Part shown: in pieces, positions 61,734 to 64,000 of the stretch
How positions within the stretch are numbered: the stretch's first letter is position 1
How the letters are laid out: each line of letters begins with the position of its first letter
Source: [Phormidium] sp. LEGE 05292
GTDB taxonomy: Bacteria > Cyanobacteriota > Cyanobacteriia > Cyanobacteriales > Aerosakkonemataceae
Reading direction: 5' to 3'
Assembly: GCF_015207735.1 (NCBI RefSeq)
Contig: NZ_JADEWG010000013.1
Span: 19,838 to 83,837, forward strand
DNA length: 64,000 nt
Made by a program: the position numbers and the translations under genes
The notes under the pieces: generated by a model
What the model was told of the DNA's origin: nothing
The model's input: the letters and a program-made list of their open reading frames with translations, nothing else
Databases searched by the model: none

Positions 61734-62353
61734 AGTTTATTTCCTTACGGTTTCTAGCTAGTGCAATAAGGCAGAAGACTCCAAGGAAAGAAGGCTTTGT
61801 AGGGGCGGGTTTTATTGTTAATTTTTTGGTTATGATGACACAATTTTCTGCTAAACCCGCCCTTACTTTTTCACTAGTTTTTAACTGTATAGTTGTTTCT
61901 GCCACGCTGCACTAGTATCTTTTAACACTCAAAGCTTTTTTGTAGTTTCTAACACATTTAAAAGCCAAATTCATCTAGCTTAATCTTTTCTTTGATATTT
62001 TCAGTCACTTGTTTAAGAAAAGACAAATTTTCAGCTATCTAACTGGTCTTTTAAGGTTGGAAAACTTGAGATTGTATCCTTGTGCTACTCCTGTTGATAA
62101 AAGATAACTATCACTTTTGCTTCTTACTTTAGTTTTGCATATTTACTTTCATCTATGGCGATTTAAACAGCATTACTTAATGTTTTTAAATTTTATGTTG
62201 TAAATATCAATAATGGGTTGCAAAAAAAATGTCATAAAATTGAGCTTTAATCAATCAAGAGTCAGCTGAGTAATATTTCTAAATAAACAACATTCATGTA
62301 GTTAAAAGCAAACAGCTAAAGAATTACTACAAATAAAGCCTGCACTTTGAAAG
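61734..62353. other. 620-bp upstream region of the hox cluster
   Basis: It should contain the hox promoter on the minus strand. It holds the GGGCGGGTTT inverted repeat (61803-61862) and A+T-rich DNA. No LexA or other known operator could be identified by eye, and no gene is present. Confidence 0.4.
61803..61862. repeat. Inverted repeat GGGCGGGTTT / AAACCCGCCC in the hox upstream region
   Basis: Perfect 10-bp arms (61803-61812 and 61853-61862) flank 40 bp of A+T-rich DNA; the arms extend imperfectly outward. It resembles a dispersed cyanobacterial repeat and lies 69 bp upstream of the hoxE ATG. Confidence 0.7.
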
Positions 62354-62573
62354 TAACGCAAGTTGCTAGTTATTAATTCTTTCGGAGTTCCCGCCTTGAG
62401 TAAGGGGGGTAGTGGGGGGATATAAGGCTGTGATGACTAGGTTTAGATCCCCTCAACCCCCCGTGATGTTAATAGCGAAGCTTCCGCTGGTTCCCCCTTT
62501 GTAAGGGGGGCTCCAGGGGGGATCTTTTGGGGGGCTATTTCTTAGCCCCCCTTGTAACTAGTAACTTGAGTTA
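62354..62573 (-). mobile_element. MITE-like element, copy B (220 bp, inverted relative to copy A)
   Basis: It begins TAACGCAAGTTGCTAGTTA and ends TAACTAGTAACTTGAGTTA, the same 19-bp terminal inverted repeats as copy A. Its reverse complement aligns to 51453-51682 with identical ends (AACTCCGAAAGAATTAATAA shared near one end) and similar C/G-run modules. No open frame for a transposase. No clear target-site duplication could be seen here. Confidence 0.8.
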
Positions 62574-62664
62574 GTACAGGGAAAGGGGTTTACCTAATAA
62601 CTGCACAAGAGCTAGAGATTGTCAAGTTTTTGGTTAAAAAGTACGTAATTTAACAGTAGAAGCA

Positions 62665-63285
62665 CTAGCGTTCTACTACTACTGTTGTGCCTACTTGCAC
62701 CAATTCAAATAAAGCTACTACGTCGCGATTTCGCATTCTCACGCAACCGTGAGAAACTGCTTGTCCCATAACGCTTTCATTGGGAGTACCATGAAATCCA
62801 ATGGTATTTTTGCCATCAGTCCAAAAACCAATCCATCTCACACCCAAAGGATTTTGTGGCCCAGGGGGAAAAACCTTTCCATTCCAAGGATGTTGCCAAG
62901 CAGGATTTCTCAGCATTTGTAATATTTTGAATTTACCTGTGGGAGTTTCCCAGCCTGGTTTTCCGATCGCAATCTGGAAACTAGTTTTTACCTTATTATC
63001 TTGGTAAACATAAACGCGACGTTCTTTTAACTTGATTTTTAACCAAGTATCTTCTACTGGGCTAACAGGCGATGGTTGCACAGTACCGGGAGTTTGAGTT
63101 GGTAATGGAGTTGTGGGTACTATGTGACCTTGGGGTATCAATTGACTTTGAGCAAGTTCTACCTGCTTACTCCTGACGATAGAGGCTGTAGCCAGCTGTT
63201 GAGTCCAGAAGGTTAAAAATGCAGTACTAAAGCAGATTAGCAGGAAGCTCTTAGTTAACGCTTCTCCTCTCACCATTCCTTTCAT
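62665..63285 (-). CDS. L,D-transpeptidase (YkuD family), exported
   Basis: A 206-residue protein with an N-terminal signal (LTKSFLLICFSTAFLTFW) and a Pro/Thr linker. The YkuD catalytic domain (about 85-206) shows RRVYVYQDNKVKTSFQIAIG, ETPTGKFKILQMLRNP, the conserved TIGFHGTP and the active-site SHGCVRMRN (nucleophile Cys). It cross-links or attaches peptidoglycan stem peptides in the periplasm. The N-terminal part is not a LysM domain. It stands alone, convergent with nothing, and begins 347 bp from the next (plus) gene. Confidence 0.94.
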   Translation of the reverse strand: MKGMVRGEALTKSFLLICFSTAFLTFWTQQLATASIVRSKQVELAQSQLIPQGHIVPTTPLPTQTPGTVQPSPVSPVEDTWLKIKLKERRVYVYQDNKVKTSFQIAIGKPGWETPTGKFKILQMLRNPAWQHPWNGKVFPPGPQNPLGVRWIGFWTDGKNTIGFHGTPNESVMGQAVSHGCVRMRNRDVVALFELVQVGTTVVVER

Positions 63286-63632
63286 TTGTTATTCCTAGCA
63301 AACGATACAACGAAACTTCAGACATATACCAGCTTGTCGGTTAGACCTTATAGTATTTTAATTTCCTATTCATGCTTTTTTGGTCAAAGATCCGCTATAT
63401 TATGAAGTGCTATTTGCATTAGACTCGCTTTTTGCGGTTCTAAATAAAGCTAAAAAAGCCAGGTATTAGCACCTGAACTTCTATCCGTGACCAATATCTC
63501 TAAGTTAAAGTTCCCAAAAAAGCAACTACCTCTGGCGATTGGTGAATTTTTAGTAGATATGCTCTGGGTAGCTGCCAAGAACCAAGCAAAAGAGTTCTGT
63601 CTGTAGCAAATTCGTCTCCAAGTGAGGTTGTA
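63286..63632. other. 347-bp divergent intergenic region
   Basis: It lies between the L,D-transpeptidase (minus) and the secreted protein at 63633 (plus), and presumably contains both promoters. Nothing else was recognised. Confidence 0.4.
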
Positions 63633-64000
63633 ATGGATGTGAGGAAAGTGAACGCATTGATCGGTAGGGGGGCATTGCTATTGCTGACCCTGCTAGCAGT
63701 GCATCCAGCGATCGCTGCTGAACCACCAAGTACGAAACAACAAAGTCATTGTGACTCCCAACAAGGGCAAAAAGAAAATCGCCTGAAAATAGAAACGGGA
63801 GAAAAACTGATCGGTAGAATAGTCAGTATTGTTGGCGATATAGCAACAATCAAAGCTGAAAACGGTCAATTTGAAGATGTCAGGCTGGATATGGTCGATG
63901 CCGCAGTCCTGCCATTGCGACCGGGAACGCTGGTGGAAGCCACAAGATTACAGTGCGGTTACGAAGTGAGATTATATAGACCACCGATTGCGGTAACACC
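63633..64000 (+). CDS. Secreted protein of unknown function, 3' end beyond the window
   Basis: An open frame from ATG 63633 (upstream GAGG at about 63624-63627) that reaches the window end without a stop; 122 codons are visible. The N-terminus is a signal peptide (ALLLLTLLAVHPAIAAEPPS, cleavage near IAAEP). The mature part begins with a polar, Gln-rich stretch (TKQQSHCDSQQGQKENRL) and then strands typical of a small beta-domain (GEKLIGRIVSIVGDIATIKA, LRPGTLVEATRLQC). Family not recognised; the partial length limits the call. Confidence 0.6.
   Translation, partial: MDVRKVNALIGRGALLLLTLLAVHPAIAAEPPSTKQQSHCDSQQGQKENRLKIETGEKLIGRIVSIVGDIATIKAENGQFEDVRLDMVDAAVLPLRPGTLVEATRLQCGYEVRLYRPPIAVT

Noticed and set aside
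51453..62573. Composite transposon carrying the hox cluster
   Set aside because: The two terminal elements carry no transposase and the enclosed genes look like normal chromosomal genes, so only the bracketing pattern is reported.

Overview
The window is chromosomal DNA from a cyanobacterium. HIP1-type octamers (GCGATCGC and the GCGATCG core) occur throughout, base composition is A+T-rich, and several genes are cyanobacterial hallmarks: a stand-alone orange-carotenoid-protein N-terminal domain, a CP12 domain, a CHASE2 cyclase, a pentapeptide protein, and a five-subunit Hox bidirectional hydrogenase with nifJ beside it. Many interspersed short repeats (ATGACTA-like heptamers, GGGGACTGGGG strings, GACAGGC hairpins, AACGCAGATG decamers) fit a filamentous or large-genome cyanobacterium. 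I saw no tRNA, rRNA or CRISPR array.

Layout. 1-6422: the 3' part of a very large TamB-type protein, then a Uma2-family gene remnant. 6.8-10.9 kb: a hybrid histidine kinase and a GT4 glycosyltransferase, bracketed by two inverted copies of a roughly 71-bp repeat. 10.9-16.4 kb (minus): an NAD-biosynthesis cluster, pncB-nadD-nrtR-nadE, followed by an orphan sugar ABC permease. 16.6-24.9 kb: small cyanobacterial proteins, a DUF4118/PAS histidine kinase, murD, glyS and a pentapeptide-repeat protein. 25.1-27 kb (minus): an ABC-2 exporter. 27-30.1 kb: a Rieske-containing FAD desaturase followed by a Rieske oxygenase, probably CruE and CruH of synechoxanthin-type aromatic carotenoid synthesis. 30.1-31.5 kb: a tandemly duplicated HigBA-like toxin-antitoxin module. 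31.5-35.6 kb (minus): a coiled-coil membrane protein, thiD, ftsZ and ftsQ. 36-40.5 kb: metal-related genes (UreH/TauE-like membrane protein, periplasmic partner, CobW GTPase, HupE) plus a helical carotenoid protein. 40.7-43.6 kb: a FecR protein and a CHASE2 adenylate/guanylate cyclase. 43.7-45.7 kb: an exported protein, a ferritin-like diiron protein and an ABM-fold protein.

The most interesting part is 46-62.6 kb, all on the minus strand, which looks like a dark/anoxic fermentation and hydrogen region. The hox cluster reads hoxE-hoxF-hoxU-hoxY-(thermonuclease)-hoxH-(exported DsrE)-(thioredoxin-like 2Fe-2S ferredoxin)-(PAS)-(SpoIIE phosphatase)-hoxW-(two small unknown ORFs)-(CBS-CP12 fusion). 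After it come nifJ (pyruvate:ferredoxin oxidoreductase) and a dihydroorotate-dehydrogenase-like gene. The ferredoxin/PAS/SpoIIE trio looks like a redox-sensing signalling module inside a NiFe-hydrogenase operon. Two inverted copies of a 220-230-bp MITE-like element with 19-bp terminal inverted repeats lie on either side of the cluster (51453-51682 and 62354-62573).

The right end holds an L,D-transpeptidase and the start of a secreted protein that runs off the window.
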